From positions 47,481,980 to 47,545,979 of the forward strand of contig JARZZO010000004.1 in the NCBI GenBank assembly GCA_030544215.1: a stretch of 64,000 nucleotides of DNA. The letters are read 5' to 3'. Source of the DNA: Zantedeschia hybrid cultivar. Taxonomy: Eukaryota; Streptophyta; Magnoliopsida; Alismatales; Araceae. The notes beneath the pieces were generated by a model, which saw nothing but the letters and a program-made list of their open reading frames with translations, made no database searches and had not been told where the DNA came from. The position numbers and the translations under genes are program-made. Below, one piece after another: positions 1-12,800 of the stretch (within the stretch, counting starts at the first letter, position 1; each line of letters begins with the position of its first letter).

Positions 1-3000
1 CCCTACAAGTTAAAGCACCTCATATTGAAATCCAGCCATATGTTTATCGGATTTTCATAAGAATAGAAGACTTATTCTTACAGAAATTCGAATAGGGTGT
101 GTTGGACACCTGTTCTCCAAAATTTCGAGTCACCTTTGCATAGATTTGAATGACTCTTACTCTCATTTTGAAGCTCTCTACATGAAAACTACTTTGCAGA
201 TTTGAGTATGCACATTTTCCTGTTTTACTAATTTAAAATCTAAAATAGTTTGTATCCTTTCCAATGCTTAACTGAAATCTTTTGAAAGTTTTTTACAAAT
301 TGTTAAGAATTTTCTGATGTTTCTTATAAGGAGCTCTATGAAGGGTGTCCTAGCAATTCAATGCTTGAATGACCTAATGAAAGGGTCCTAAAAGTGATGG
401 TCCAGAAGTCCCACTCCAAAAATAAGAGGAGTTCCTAGCTCTCTCTAATGTAGCGGTGTATTGAAATGCTCTTCATGAGTTTTTCTTGCACCTTGAAGGC
501 ATCAAGGGGATCCTCCAGAGTGAGAGACTACGCTCGGCTAGTTCTCCTTGGTAGTCACCTTCTACGATCGTTGATTCTACATGAGTCCTTTTAGGTTATA
601 GTCCTTAGGATCCTTCTCATAATATCGCTTGTCATGAATCTCCAAGCTCCCCATTAATGCCCGTTATTGAAGGATGCAAAATCAACTTAGACTATCATAT
701 TAGACATTTCCATGTCTAATAAGATACCTAAGATGAATGAAAATTTATGAAATACCCATATCATTGGAAGGTCCATTGCAAAGAAAAATTCTTCGAAAAG
801 GCTTAATGTAATCGCTCAAATTTCTAAGACCTTATTTTATACTTCTGAAATTTGTAGTGATTGGTAATCACCACAAGTTGAAGAAAAAAATGAAACTAGT
901 TGTATGCTCAAGATTTTGAGTATGCACCCCTAAACCTATGAAGTTTTGGAATGGATCGGGATACAAATATTTCTCCGATTTAAAATTTTCTTCTTTTAAC
1001 TGAACTAACCTTCCATTAACTTGACTAACCCTATGGTTGTGCAGGTTTTGTCCAAGCCCAAATGTCACTTCATGAGTCTGTAGAATTGTTGCAGACTCAA
1101 GACTCAATTTCCAAGCAAACAATAAATTAATATTAAAAAACCCATCAAACATAAAAATAAGCCAAATTAATTAAAAAAGATTGCCATGGCCTTCCAGTCA
1201 CACTCATGATAGATTTGGGCCTGCAACTCATCACAGGTTGAGTCTACACTCCAGCCGTAGACTCATTTTCAAACAAAAATCATATAGTGTGATCAAAGGA
1301 ATCTAGAGAAACAAAAATCCATATATTTCCACAGTTTAAACTTGAGCCTGCACCTTTTTATAGACTCACTTTAAATAAAAAATTGATAAAAAATCATGTC
1401 TCTTTAAAACATTTTATAAAAAATGCTCAGGCATATCACAAGTTATTACATGCCATAAGGTTCAGTTACGTTGGAGGTTTATCTCCAAACAGCTCATGTT
1501 TCAGCCATAAATCGGTAAAGCACAGATTCAGTTCTTTAAATTGCTATTTCTCAAAAAATTTGAGTTTCAATTCCTCAAAAAATACATTTTTTCATCTAAT
1601 AAAATCTTAAACACGTCTTTAAACCCCAACTGGGCCCTAATGTTGCAAGAATTTGTGATGTGACGCTTAAACATTTTCCAACAGTTTGAGTCTGTACTCT
1701 TTTCCCCAGCCTACCGCATGCTCAACTCTACCCATTGCAATACATGTTGGTTTCAAGCTGCTGCATCCTTACCTTCATGTCCGAAATCATCACCAAATAA
1801 GTTAAAACATGTCCAGCATAAATATTTGGAAAGAATGAAACAAAATCAATTTTCTATCTTTTTCAAATAAATTGAGTCTGCACCTTTTTAACAAGTCACC
1901 AACTCAACTTTTAAATCCTCGTCTTGTTATGAAAATTCAAGGTCTTTTGGATCTTTGATGTTTAAGATCGAATTCATAAAGCTTTTAAAAAGAAACAAGT
2001 ACTTTTTGCACAAGTTCTTGTTGACATAAAAAATCTCCAAACATTAATTAGTCATTTTTGAGTTCAAACCATTGTTCCTTCAAAAATTGAAGTTTTGAAC
2101 CTGTATTTAAAAATAAAAGAGGTTTAAGTCTATCCACCTTGAATTTCTAAAGAAAATAGGTTAAATAACAAAATTGCCAGCTGAGTCTGCACTTGCACAG
2201 TAACTCGTAGACGCAACCCTGTAGACTCAATTCTTCAGACTCAAAATGGATAAGTCTAAAGATATCTTTTCAAAAACTTCTTCTAAAATTTTCAAAAACA
2301 AAGCTGAAATATAAAACTCTTGCAAACTCAATCTATCACATCTAAATATAGCTTGCTTTATGTTGTTTAATATTTATTCTTAAGGTATTATCTTCCAACG
2401 ATTAATTAAGGATCTTTCATTTTGAAGATGTAATTAACGTTATTCATTTATAAGTAGTACGATAAGGTCAAATGAACAATCACAATTATCTGAATAAATT
2501 AGATCAAGTGTGCTAATAAACTCAAATCCTAAAATCACAAAAAAACACACCAACAACCCTGCACCGGGTGTACTCTACGTAGACTTATATGAGTCCACTA
2601 CGCATATGAAACTATTAATTAATAGCACATTAAATTACGTTAATCATTGTCCTCATCCGCAGTTAACGTAGGTTTGGTCTGTTACATATAACTACCAATA
2701 GAAAGCTTTGATTCATGCCAACCAATCTGTTAGAAAGATGACTTTAAGTTATAAAATTTTATAGAGGACAACTTTCTAATTCATACATTTTGGGGCTTCA
2801 AAAGTTTCAGGTAGGTAGAAGTTTCCGTACGTAAACAATCTTAACATTGAATTAGGAAACACAGGGAAAGCTATCTTTTGTAAAAACTCCTACCTAGAGA
2901 AGGTTGTAGAGGAGTTTTCTGATTGGATTGAAAGTAGAATCAATATAATTCACTATAAGTAAGAGATTGATTTGAGTGAAGAAATCCAATTCTCATTTAC

Positions 3001-3437
3001 ATAATGTGAGAGACAATTTATAAGTACTTTTGAGAGAGAAAGAGAGAGGGAGGCTTGCTGCAAGTTTGGAGAGTTGTTTGCCCACTTAACCTACACCTTA
3101 GGAGAGCTAAAGGACGAGAAGATGGGCCTTAAGGGGTGAGGAAGCAAGGTGGAATTGTAAAGGAATCCTAAAGAGAACCTTTCATATGGAGATTGACAAC
3201 ATGGAATTATGCAATGAAAATTAGAAATTTTTAAAAAAATTCTCTCCTAGATCGGTTTGAATTCAAAAAGGTAAAATAACTATAGAGTAAAAATCCAATC
3301 TTTACCTTTGCGGAGGTCATATGCTTATGAATCTCTAGCTAGAAACTCGTATGTAGTTTAAGGTTCAACCTTGGATAGTGATTTAACTTAGCGTAACTCT
3401 ATACGACATTTTCTCTCCTCAATATCGAGAGTGAATG
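1..3437. other. AT-rich non-coding stretch with scattered palindromes
   Basis: I see no convincing gene here. Open frames are short (94 codons or fewer) and resemble no family I recognise. Between about 860 and 2600 the motif TGAGTCTGCA and its inverse keep recurring and form short hairpins, for example TGAGTCTG and CAGACTCA at 1073-1099 and TGAGTCTAC with GTAGACTCA at 1239-1265. By analogy with the LTRs further right this may be part of an unbounded old LTR, but no termini, primer site or coding remnant proves it. Confidence 0.5.
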
Positions 3438-5255
3438 TGTGACACCCTCTCAAGGAGATGTTATCTCAAATTCAAATGTCTCGAACCGAAAAATCTACAA
3501 AGTATAAAAGGCGAAATTATCTATATGTTCAAAAAAAGTACAACCATACTATTTTCATTAATATAAATACACATAATTCACATCATTTATAATATTATGT
3601 ATCTCCTAATCCAAAATAAGGTAAGATACTATGTACATAAGAGAGAACTAAACCCCTTTGGCCTCTTACCTAACAGATTCTAAAACTTTTTCGAATCACT
3701 CTCTGACCTCTTTCTTGTTGAAGCCAAAATCTACTATTCACAAAAAACCTCTGAAAAAAATAATTAATTACCGATATGAGTCTTATGACCCAGATGTATC
3801 AAAACCAGTAACATACTTATTATATAATAATTTGACAAATCACATGATAAATTCAAAATTTAACATGAATCTCAATATGTTCTGCACATATAACTTAAAG
3901 TCAAGGAATGTAACTAATAAGACAAAGTAATACATTAAGCCTACATGAAATTTGTGATCACGGTTATTTATCAAATGATCTTAAGATTTATAAATGACCT
4001 GCGAATCAATTATATTCATATGAGTTTTACAGATCAAATCAGATCATATTCAAATATAATTTCTGATATTTAGGCTAATTAAAATAATTGATTAAATTAA
4101 TTATATAAAAATTTTAATTTCATATATCAGACATACATCTAAATCACGACATAAAAAGTCAAATAAACACCTTCAACACCTAGACAAATGATGCCAATAG
4201 TCTTGATCAATTGAGCATGTGCTAAAGTTAACATCCTACCGCCCATCAAATCAAAGTTAAGTTTCAAGATTTGTTTAGAGTCTCGTCATCGTTAGCCATC
4301 TTGACCCATGCAATGGACACTAACTACGAGATCGTCCAAATATATGCTTAAGATGGCACTGTCCATATGTTTAATCTTATACAAACATATAACTTGAGAT
4401 TTAAATTAAATAAATAAGTAAATAATTATCTTTATATGATTCGCAATTTAAATAGATATCTTCACAAGATTCTAAATCAAACCTAATTGATAAATTCCAT
4501 CCTAACTATTATAATGATTTTATGACCAATCCATAGTTTTGCCTTAAAACATGATTATTTTAACTTAAACATGACTAAAGTATCCCCAAATAAATTGCTC
4601 AATCTTCACATCTTAAAATTAAATTCTAAATAGTAAAATAAAATTAAAATAATGTAATGAACAATTAGCATGATCTTGGTTTATCAGACACGTCTTTAAG
4701 ATAAAGTCTTCAAATAAATTCTAAAAATTCTCTGAACTTTTAAAATATTTTTTTTGCGTCTTTCTTTTCTTCTCTGACTAAATATCTCTCTCTCTTGCAC
4801 ACACCAGTTTGGGGGTGGAGAAATAAGAAATTGATTTTTTTAAATGAATTAAACCCAACCAAGAGCCACCGTCCCATTCCTTAAGCTCACCGTTGAAGCT
4901 CCCATGTAAACACCTAGCCACATGTAAGCCACTGGTTAACGTATGGCGTAGGCACAATTTGGTAATTCTGAAAATTTTTCTAACTTTTCTTGTTTAATAT
5001 TGTTGGCCTATCATATGAATAATTTGATAAAGTGTCCAACAGAAAATTTGTAAATAACTTAATTATCTTTTAAATGAGTCAAATTTCATCTCATTTGGAT
5101 CTTCATACACAAAGTTATACTATTTATAAGTTATTTATTTATTTAATTAATTAACAAAGTTTAATGGGCTCACACTAACTTGGTGGGTTAACCTACTGGA
5201 CTCATTTTATGAAATCTAACATGTTTTTCGGTTTCCTAAAATTTAGGGTGTTACA
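3438..5255 (-). mobile_element. 3' LTR of an old chromovirus (Ty3/Gypsy)
   Basis: On the minus strand this block begins TGTAACACCC (ending at 5255) and finishes GGGTGTCACA (at 3438), the TG...CA inverted termini typical of plant chromovirus LTRs. Immediately to its right, on the minus strand, is a purine-rich GGAGAGGAT polypurine tract preceded by a relic of the chromodomain end of pol, which fixes this as the 3' LTR. Length is 1818 bp. The matching 5' LTR is not found in the window. Confidence 0.75.
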
Positions 5256-5385
5256 TATCCTCTCCATTTAAGAAATTTCGTCATTCAAATTTAAATTTCG
5301 CGCGTACTAAATAATTGTAAATATTTTTTTCTTATTTCTTCCTCGGTTTCTAATATAGCTTCTTCTGTTGAATGACTTCTCTATA

Positions 5386-5847
5386 ACACTTTTATCAATG
5401 GAATTATCTTTGTCCGTAGTCTATGTTCCTTTCAATCTAAGATAATGACTAGTTGCTCTTCATATATAAGATCAATTTGTATATCTAATGATTCATAATC
5501 AATAATATAAGATGGATCTGTTACATATTTTTTCAACAGTGATGCATGAAATATGTCACAGATCTCTAACAGCGATGGTGGTAAAGTTATCTGATAAATC
5601 ACCTCATCAATTCTCTACACTTTTATCAATGAAATTATCTTTATCCGTAGTAAATGTTCCTTTCAATCCAAGATATTGACTAGTTGCTCTTCATATATAA
5701 GATCAATTTGTATCTCTAATGATTCATAATCAATAATATGAGATGGATCTGAAACATATTTTTTCAACATTAATACATGAAATATGTCACGGATCTCTGG
5801 CAACGATGGTGGTAAAGTTATCTGATAAATCACCTCATCAATTCTCT
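5386..5847 (-). repeat. 231-bp tandem duplication in the chromodomain relic
   Basis: Positions 5386-5616 and 5617-5847 are two adjacent copies, each 231 bp, differing at a modest number of positions by eye. The unit covers the integrase C-terminus to chromodomain region. 231 is 77 codons, so the duplication would have kept the reading frame had it arisen before decay. Confidence 0.85.
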
Positions 5848-6571
5848 GTAAGATTTCAAATCATCTCACATATCTTGGGCTGAACTTTTCTTTTCTTCCA
5901 AACCTCATCACTCTTCTAGTGGGAGAAACTTTTAGAAATACATGATCTCATACACTAAACTCACTCCCTCTTTTTATGATTAGTATAACTTTTCTACCTA
6001 CTCTGAGTTGTTAGCAACCATTTCCTAATCAAATCAACTTTTTTTGCACAATTCTACACAATTTGTGACCCAACCAAACTCCTCTCATCAACTTCATCCT
6101 AACAAATTTGTAATATGCATAGTCTATCCTATAATGCTTTATTTGGTGCCATCCCTACACTTGCATGATGACTATTATTATATGTAAACTCTATTAATGG
6201 CAAATGTTCATCGCAACTGTCTTATCAATCTAAACTGCAATATCTTAATATGTTTTCTAATGTCTCGATGGTTCTTTTTTATTGTTCATATGTCTGAGGG
6301 TAAAAAGTTAAACTAAATCTCAACTGTGTACTAAGTGAATTTTACAAACTCCTTCAAAATTTTGTTGTAAACCTTGAATACTGATGTAAAATAATAGATA
6401 CTAGTATACTATGAAATTTCACAACCTCCTTAACATATAAATATGTCAAATCCTCTAATGATTAAGTCCTTGCAATCACTATAATGTGAGTTGACTTAGT
6501 TAGTCTATCAACTATCACCTATGTAGAATATTTTTGTTTTTGTTTTTGTTTTGTCTTAGGCAATCTCATCA

Positions 6572-6576
6572 CAAGT
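6572..6576. other. Target-site duplication of Tat element, left copy
   Basis: CAAGT directly precedes the TGATGAGG start of the left LTR. The same five bases follow the right LTR at 18188-18192. Five-base duplications are normal for Ty3/Gypsy integration. Confidence 0.92.
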
Positions 6577-6596
6577 TGATGAGGCAGAATCCGATT

Positions 6597-6880
6597 CGGC
6601 CCATTAAAACAAGCCTAACACTGAGATCAGTCCAACAGCAACAGTAAAGGCCCACTGGCAGCTTTCGGCCCATTAGCGGCCCAGCAGCCCTCGGCCCAGT
6701 AAGCAGCTCAGTGGTCTTCGGCCCATCAACAGCCCAACAACCTTCGGCCCATCAGCGGCCCAACAGCCTTCGGCCCGTTAGCGGCCCAGCGGCCCTCGGC
6801 CCAGTAGGCTTCAGCCCACTAAGCGGCATCAGGCCCATCAGCGGCCCAACCCCCTTCGGCCCAATAGCCGTATCCAGCCC
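6597..6880 (+). promoter_or_regulatory. Dense site II (TGGGCY) cluster in the Tat LTR
   Basis: About 13 GGCCCA and 3 AGCCCA hexamers (TGGGCC/TGGGCT on the minus strand) occur within about 290 bp upstream of the TATA box, embedded in a degenerate repeat of about 26 bp. In plants TGGGCY is the site II element bound by TCP factors and linked to expression in dividing cells. The 3' LTR (17207-17490) has the same array with several sites mutated. The regulatory role is inferred. Confidence 0.5.
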
Positions 6881-6976
6881 ACTCCGATGGGAGGGTTAGG
6901 CGTTATGGCGGTTTATCAGTAAACCAAAACATAGTCCTATATCGGTTGCCACCACTAAGCAACCTCTATCCTCCGC

Positions 6977-6984
6977 TATAAATA
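6977..6984 (+). promoter_or_regulatory. TATA box of the Tat 5' LTR
   Basis: TATAAATA follows the GGCCCA-rich block and lies about 600 bp before the LTR end. It is conserved at 17587-17594 in the 3' LTR, so transcription probably starts about 30 bp downstream. Confidence 0.7.
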
Positions 6985-7585
6985 CACGGCTATTTATTAC
7001 CAAAGGTATGTCTTCGAGACCCCAAGGACTATAGTCCAAAAGGCATTAAAGCTATTTCTTCTTCCTTGACTTCTAAATCGAATCTTCTTCAGAAGCTAAC
7101 TTAGCCGTCGGAGGGGGTTCTTTAGGGCCGAAGCCCGGGACTCCTACTGACCGGTTCTTCTTCTTCTCTTCCTCCTTATGTAGGGGCTTCGGTTTGAATC
7201 TTCGCCGACCTCTCCGAGTCGGTCTCGGCCGCCGACCTCGGGTCTTCTCCCTCCGGTCTCGACGCCTTTCAACAGCTGGTCCGCTTCGTCCAAAGGAGCC
7301 TCGGCCACGCCTTCTACAGGCTGGTCTGCTTCGAAGGAGCCTCGTCCGAAGGAGTCTCGACCACGTCCTGCGCCGGCCGGTTCGCTTCGTCCGAGAGAGT
7401 CTCGGCTTCGCTCCTGTCGATCCCTCGCCCGGGCACTTCTCGGCTTCGGATCCTCGGCCCCGTTTCCGCCCTCGCCTCGTTCCGGATCCCCGTCGGTCCT
7501 CTTCACCGATCCAATCCAGCTTCGGGTCCCGTCTTCGGATCCCAGTCTCGGAATCCGATCGTGATAGCTTCGGCTACATCAAAAA

Positions 7586-7604
7586 GGCACCGTCTGTAGG
7601 AATC
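7586..7604 (+). other. Primer-binding site of the Tat element
   Basis: GGCACCGTCTGTAGGAATC begins four bases after the LTR end. It resembles the GGCGCCGTCTGTGGGAA-type site found in many Tat elements. I do not assign the tRNA. Confidence 0.75.
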
Positions 7605-7616
7605 TAACAAAGAGTC

Positions 7617-9260
7617 ATGTCTCATCGTCTAGTGACCAGGCGATCCGAACAAGACGAGGCAGAGACGCGGGCAACTTCAGTACAACCGCTTCACTCCGAA
7701 GGTGCCCCGTCTATTCCACCGCAAGGTTCTGCCTTTCCTGTCATACCGGAGTCCCTCACTCCCGGAGACAATCAGATGGAGGAACTTCAACAACATGTGG
7801 CAACACTAGCCGCCACCGTTACTTCTTTGGCGCCCCTACGAGACATGGTATCCGCCATCGCCCAGCGCATGGGGTTGCTGGGCCAGCTCCCCCAACAAGT
7901 ACCGCCTCCTCCATTCTGCCCTGTCCAAGATGCAAGGCTTCGGCCAATGCCCTCGCAGGTCTTCCCTGACGAGGCCGCGATGGCACGCAGCGAGCCCTTA
8001 GCACCGCCTGCCCGAGTCCCTCGCGCCGGCCACATCATAACGGAGCAAGGCTATGCTTCATCCGAGTTTCATCCAACCAGGACCGAAGGAGGAACGGTCA
8101 CTACTTCAACTACCTCGGACCTGGACCGGCGGCTGACGGCAATGAGGAAAGAGATGCAGCATATGGTATCTCGGCCATACGGAGCGCCTCTCGCCAGCAC
8201 CATTCTGGAGCAAACTCCGTTCTCGCCAGAGCTTCTGGCCACCGAGGTACCTCCCAACTTTAAACTACCGAAAGGCCCTCTCTATGATGGAATGACATAT
8301 CCGGTCTGCCACTTCCAGAGGTTCAACACCTACCTCTCTGTCCGAGGGGTCTCTAAGGCAGTCCGCTGTCGTCTCTTCCCCCTCACTCTTGAAAAAACAG
8401 CTTTAACCTGGTTCGAGACATTGGCCCCCAATTCTATCCACTCTTTAGTCCAGTTGGGCCAATTGTTCATCGACCAGTTCTATGATGCCACCCGGCAGTG
8501 CAAAACCTCGGCCAGTATGTTAGCCATTCGACAAGGACAGACCGAGACCCTCCAAGAATATTTCACCAAATTCCGGGCCGAAGCTGCCCAAATCCCAAAC
8601 TTGGACAGTTCGATTGTGGTTTCGGCCGTAATCAGCGGGTGCTTGGACTAAGGGCTTCTCAGCTCTATCGGGAAGCGCCATCCCTCCACCTTCTAGGACC
8701 TCATAGCTCAGGCCCCAAATACATCAATCGAGAAGCCCTGATGATGTCTAAGGGCAAGAGTACTGCCGAGGCAATATCGGCGCCTATCCCTCCAGCGGTT
8801 CGTCCTCGACCTGAAGACCAGGAACCCTCTCGCAAGCGATATCGGAGGGAGGAATGGAACTGAAACAAGCGACGGGATCCGCAGTCGCGGTACTTGCCGC
8901 TACACGCTCCCCCTTCCCGAATGCTTATGGAGGTAAAAGGCATGTTCCGATAGCCTGAGCGCATCAAGACTGATCTTCGCCGAAAGGACCCCCGCAAATA
9001 TTGTGAATACCATCGGGAGATCGGCCATTCGACTGACGAATGCCGGCATCTTCGGGAGGAAATTGATCGCCTCATCAAAGAGGGCCGACTGCCACAGTAC
9101 CGGCGAGAGCAGCCTCAACAGCAACAGAACCGGGACGTCCTCGAAGCAGCCAGGCCACGTCAACTCCCGAATAGAGAAGCCGCTCCTCAGTCGAAGGTCG
9201 CCTCGGCCCCGGTAGAAACATTGCACCAGCGACCCAGTGCTGGGTCAATTATGATGATAT
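7617..9260 (+). pseudogene. gag of the Tat element, broken
   Basis: Gag forms the particle that packages element RNA. The frame starts at the first ATG after the primer site (a 12-nt leader) and runs 344 codons. It includes a capsid-like block (YPVCHFQRFNTYL, then LTWFETLAPNSI and QEYFTKFRAEAAQI). It then hits a TAA at 8649, a TAG at 8694 and a frameshift near 8711. Further stops occur near 8863 (a TGA, likely from CGA) and 8955. Homology resumes with KYINREALMM and ends in a zinc-knuckle-like CEYHREIGHSTDEC (about 9004-9045) followed by a Gln/Arg-rich tail. The gene is therefore dead in this copy. The lesion list is from hand translation. Confidence 0.85.
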
Positions 9261-9340
9261 CCGGTGGACCGGGAGAAGGATCGAGGCGTCGTCAACTCAG
9301 CTCTACAACAGTAGTAGTGGTCGATGTCGAGCCGAAGCGA

Positions 9341-9743
9341 TCTCGTCAGGAAGACATTACCTTCGGCCAAGAGGATCTGACTGATATTCAGATTCCTCAC
9401 GACGACGCCCTCGTTGTAAATGCTGTAATAAATAGCTACGATGTTCATCGTATTTTTGTCGATAATGGAAGTGCCCCCAAATGTATTATTTTACGATTGT
9501 TTTGTAAAAATGGGCTTGAATGAGGCTGATATGAAGCCTCACCGGGGACCTCTATTCAGTTTTAACGGTTCGCCCTGCCGAGTAGAAGGCATCGTCCGGC
9601 TCCCTATAACTATAGGTTCGGCTCCTCGACAACTGACCATCGAAACGGATTTTGCCGTTGTCAAGGTCGATTCGGCCTACAACGCCATCTTTGGCCGAAG
9701 GCTAATCAGCGGAATCGGAGTTGTACCCTTGTCCTACCACTAA
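9341..9743 (+). pseudogene. Aspartic protease of the Tat element, frameshifted
   Basis: The protease matures Gag-Pol. One frame carries the lead-in ITFGQEDLTDIQIPHDDALVVNAV and the active-site motif VDNGSA (about 9456-9473), where D is the catalytic residue. The remainder (NVLFYDCFVKMGL to YNAIFGRRLI) is in another frame from about 9480, so a frameshift lies at the run of five C near 9475. A single in-frame TAA at 9741-9743 then separates the protease end from the RT frame, which otherwise continues in the same phase. Confidence 0.85.
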
Positions 9744-9815
9744 AAGCTAAAATTCCATACCAGTCATGGAATCGGTGAAGCTAAGGGGAATCAAGAAGCA
9801 GTTCGGCAGTGTTAT

Positions 9816-12800
9816 ATGATTTCGGTTAAAGGGAAGGCTGCGGCCGAATCCCTGTCGATCGAATCTTCGGCCGAAGCATCTCCAGGAGAGGAACTTATCG
9901 CCATCTCGGTTCTGGGAGGAGAAGGCCGGACTCTTATGATAGGCTCCGGCTTAGAGAAGGTTGAGGCCGAAAAACTTGCCGAGTTCCTAAAAGAGAACCT
10001 CGACGTCTTCGCCTGGTCTCCTGCAGACATGCCCCGAGTCGACCCGAAGGTATCGGAGCATCGGCTGCACGTCGATCCCAATCAGCCCCCAGTCAAACAG
10101 AAGCGGTGCACCTTCAATCAAGAGAGAAGGGCGGCCATCCAAACCAAAGTACAAAAGGGGCTGGACGCGGGGCATCTCCGAGAGGTACACCATCCTGACT
10201 GGATCGCCAATGTGGTAATGGTGCCCAAGAAAGATGGCAAGTGGCGGATGTGTGTGGACTTCACCAACATCAACAAAGCTTGTCCGATGGATAGCTTCCC
10301 GCTGCCTCGGATAGATCAGGTGGTGGACGCAACCTCCGGCCACGAGCTACTTAGCTTCCTTGACGCCTACTCAGGCTACCATCAGATCCGAATGCATCCG
10401 GAGGATGAAAGCAAGACCAGCTTCACAACTGATCTCGATCTATACTGCTATACCCGGATGCCCTTCGGCCTAAAGAATGCCGGAGCAACATATCAACGCC
10501 TCGTCAACATAATATTTGCTCCACAGCTCGGCCGCAACATGGAAGGCTACATCGACGACATGCTGGTGAAAAGCCACGTCGCTGCAGACCATCTGATTGA
10601 CTTGGCCGAGACATTCTCTGCTCTGCGAAAATATAAAATGAAGCTAAATCCAGCCAAGTGCGCCTTTGGCGTGGCTTCCGGAAAGTTTGTCGGCTATATG
10701 GTCACTCGCCGAGGGGTCAAAGCTAATCCTGCGAAGGTCTCAGCTATCATTCAAATGCGCCCTCCGGCCAACATCCGAGAGGTCCAAAAGTTAAATGGAA
10801 GGATTGCCGCCTTAAGCCGCTTCATGTCAAGGGCGGCGGATTACTGCTTTCCTTTCTTCAAACTACTGAAGAAGACCAATAGCTTTTCCTGGACTGACGA
10901 GTGCCAATCGGCCTTCGAGCAGCTGAAGGTTTATCTCTCCAATGTTTCCGTCCTGTCTAAGCCGGTCTATGGAGAACCACTGTTTCTCTACCTCGCAGTG
11001 TCTGAAACAACTGTCAGTGTTGTCCTCGTCCGGGAACAAGACGGTATTCAGAAGCCTGTCTACTACATAAGCCAAGTCCTCCAAGGAGCAGAGCTTCGGT
11101 ACCTTGCCCTTGAGAAACTAGCTTTAGCACTCGTCTCATCTGCAAGAAGGCTCCGGCCTTACTTCCTTGCTCATTCAATGAAGGTCTTCACCGATCAGCT
11201 TTTGAGGCAAGTCCTCTCCCGGCCAGAGGTATCCGGTAGGCTGGCAAAATGGGCAATCGAACTAGGAGAGTTCGATATCTCTTACGGGCCACTGACAACA
11301 ATAAAAGCTCAAGCTTTGGCTGATTTCATCGCCGAGCTCACACCCGAAGCTTCCTCGACCACTCGGCCGGAAGTCATAACTACACCCGAGGCCGAAAGCG
11401 CTTCGGCTCCTCCACCTTCAGCGGACGAGTGGCGACTCTATGTCGATGGGTCCGCATGCTCTATGGGTAGCGGCGCCGGATGGATCCTGTCGTCTCCGGA
11501 AGGGGTCATCACGGATTATACATTGCGCTTCTCTTTCCCCGCTACCAACAATGCCGCCGAATACGAAGCCATCATCTCCGGCCTTCGGGCCGCTAGAAAG
11601 CTCGGTGCACAGAACATAAAGGCATTCAGCGACTCTCAGCTAATCGCCAGTCACATTACCGGGGAGTACGAGGCACGGGATGCAATAATGGCATCCTATC
11701 TCCAGGTAACTCGCAAGATTCTTGCTCAGTTCAATTCTTACGAGATTGTGCGAATCCTTCGGGCCGAAAACGCTAGAGCCGATGCTCTTTCCCGGCTAGC
11801 GTCGACTCAAGACGGGGGAGGAGGCCGAATGATTCTCATAGAAGAACTGGCCAAGCCAAGCCTCGAGGAATCTGAAGTCATGCAAGTGACTGAATCCGAA
11901 GCAGAGACCTGGATGACTCCCCTGGTCACTTTCCTCCTTCGAGGAGAAGTCCCGTCCGATCCAAAGGAAGCAAGACACGTTCGGCGGCGCTCTTCCCACT
12001 TTCTCCTCCTGGACGGGTTATTATATAAAAAATCCTTCGGCCGACCACTCTTGCGATGCCTCGGCCCGGCCGAAGCTGATTATGCACTTCGGGAGGTACA
12101 TGAAGGGGTCTGCGGAGCACACGCAGGAGGAAGGGCTTTAGCTCATAAACTCTTAAGGCAGGGATACTGGTGGCCGACGCTCCGAGAGGACGCGACCGCC
12201 CTCGTCCGCCGCTGCGATCAATGCCAGAGGTTCAGCTCCCTCATCCACCAGTCAGCAACCCTTCTAACTCCTCTATCAGACCCCTGGCCTTTCGCCCAGT
12301 GGGGAATTGACCTCCTGGGGCCCTTTCCCGTCGCCACCGGCCAGAGGAAATTCCTTATTGTGGCGGTGGATTATTTTACCAAATGGGTAGAAGCCGAACC
12401 CCTCGCGTCCATAACCGATAGCAACGTATGGAACTTCGTATGGAAGTCCATTATTTGCCGATACGGCATCCCTCGGGCCATTATCTCAGACAACGGCAAA
12501 CAATTCGACATCCATCGGTTTAAGGACAACTGCGCCAATTTCGGCATTCTCCACAAATTCGCGTCGGTAGCACACCCTCGGACAAATGGCCAAGTCGAGG
12601 TCACTAACCGAAGTCTACTACAAGGATTGAAGACTCGCCTAGGCCATGCCAAGGGCCGATGGGTGGAAGAGCTGCCGAGCGTTCTATGGGCTTATCGGAC
12701 TACAAGCCGAACCCCAACCGGCGAAACCCCGTTCCGCATGGCTTATGGGGTAGAAGCCGTCATTCCTATCGAAGTCAGTCTTCCCTCGCCGAGAGTTCTC

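Larger units (their letters stand above)
5256..6576 (-). pseudogene. Chromovirus pol relic: integrase core, C-terminus and chromodomain
   Basis: Conceptual minus-strand translation, with many stops and frameshifts, gives recognisable end-of-pol signatures of Tekay/Del-type chromoviruses. An integrase piece VIVDRLTKS (about 6500) is followed by the SPRYVRPFEIL-like C-terminal block (about 5870), PPSLAEIRDIFHVSMLKKY, then a YEEQPV...DWKERTLR chromodomain segment (5420-5530), ending beside the polypurine tract. No intact frame remains, so it is a fossil. The upstream part of the integrase lies 11.6 kb away at 18188-18360, because a Tat element inserted between 6576 and 18188. Family assignment is by remembered motif. 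Confidence 0.75.
6577..7581 (+). repeat. 5' LTR of Tat element
   Basis: Starts TGATGAGG and ends CTACATCA (TG...CA). It is 1005 bp and pairs with 17187-18187. A TATA box (TATAAATA, 6977-6984) separates a GGCCCA-rich U3 from a GC-rich U5. Reading frames across it on both strands look like by-products of the TCGGCC-rich composition, not genes. Confidence 0.95.

Noticed and set aside
7144..7607. Frames of 120-137 codons on both strands of the Tat LTR U5
   Set aside because: Open because of TCGGCC-rich composition; the same segment in the 3' LTR has changes inconsistent with protein conservation.
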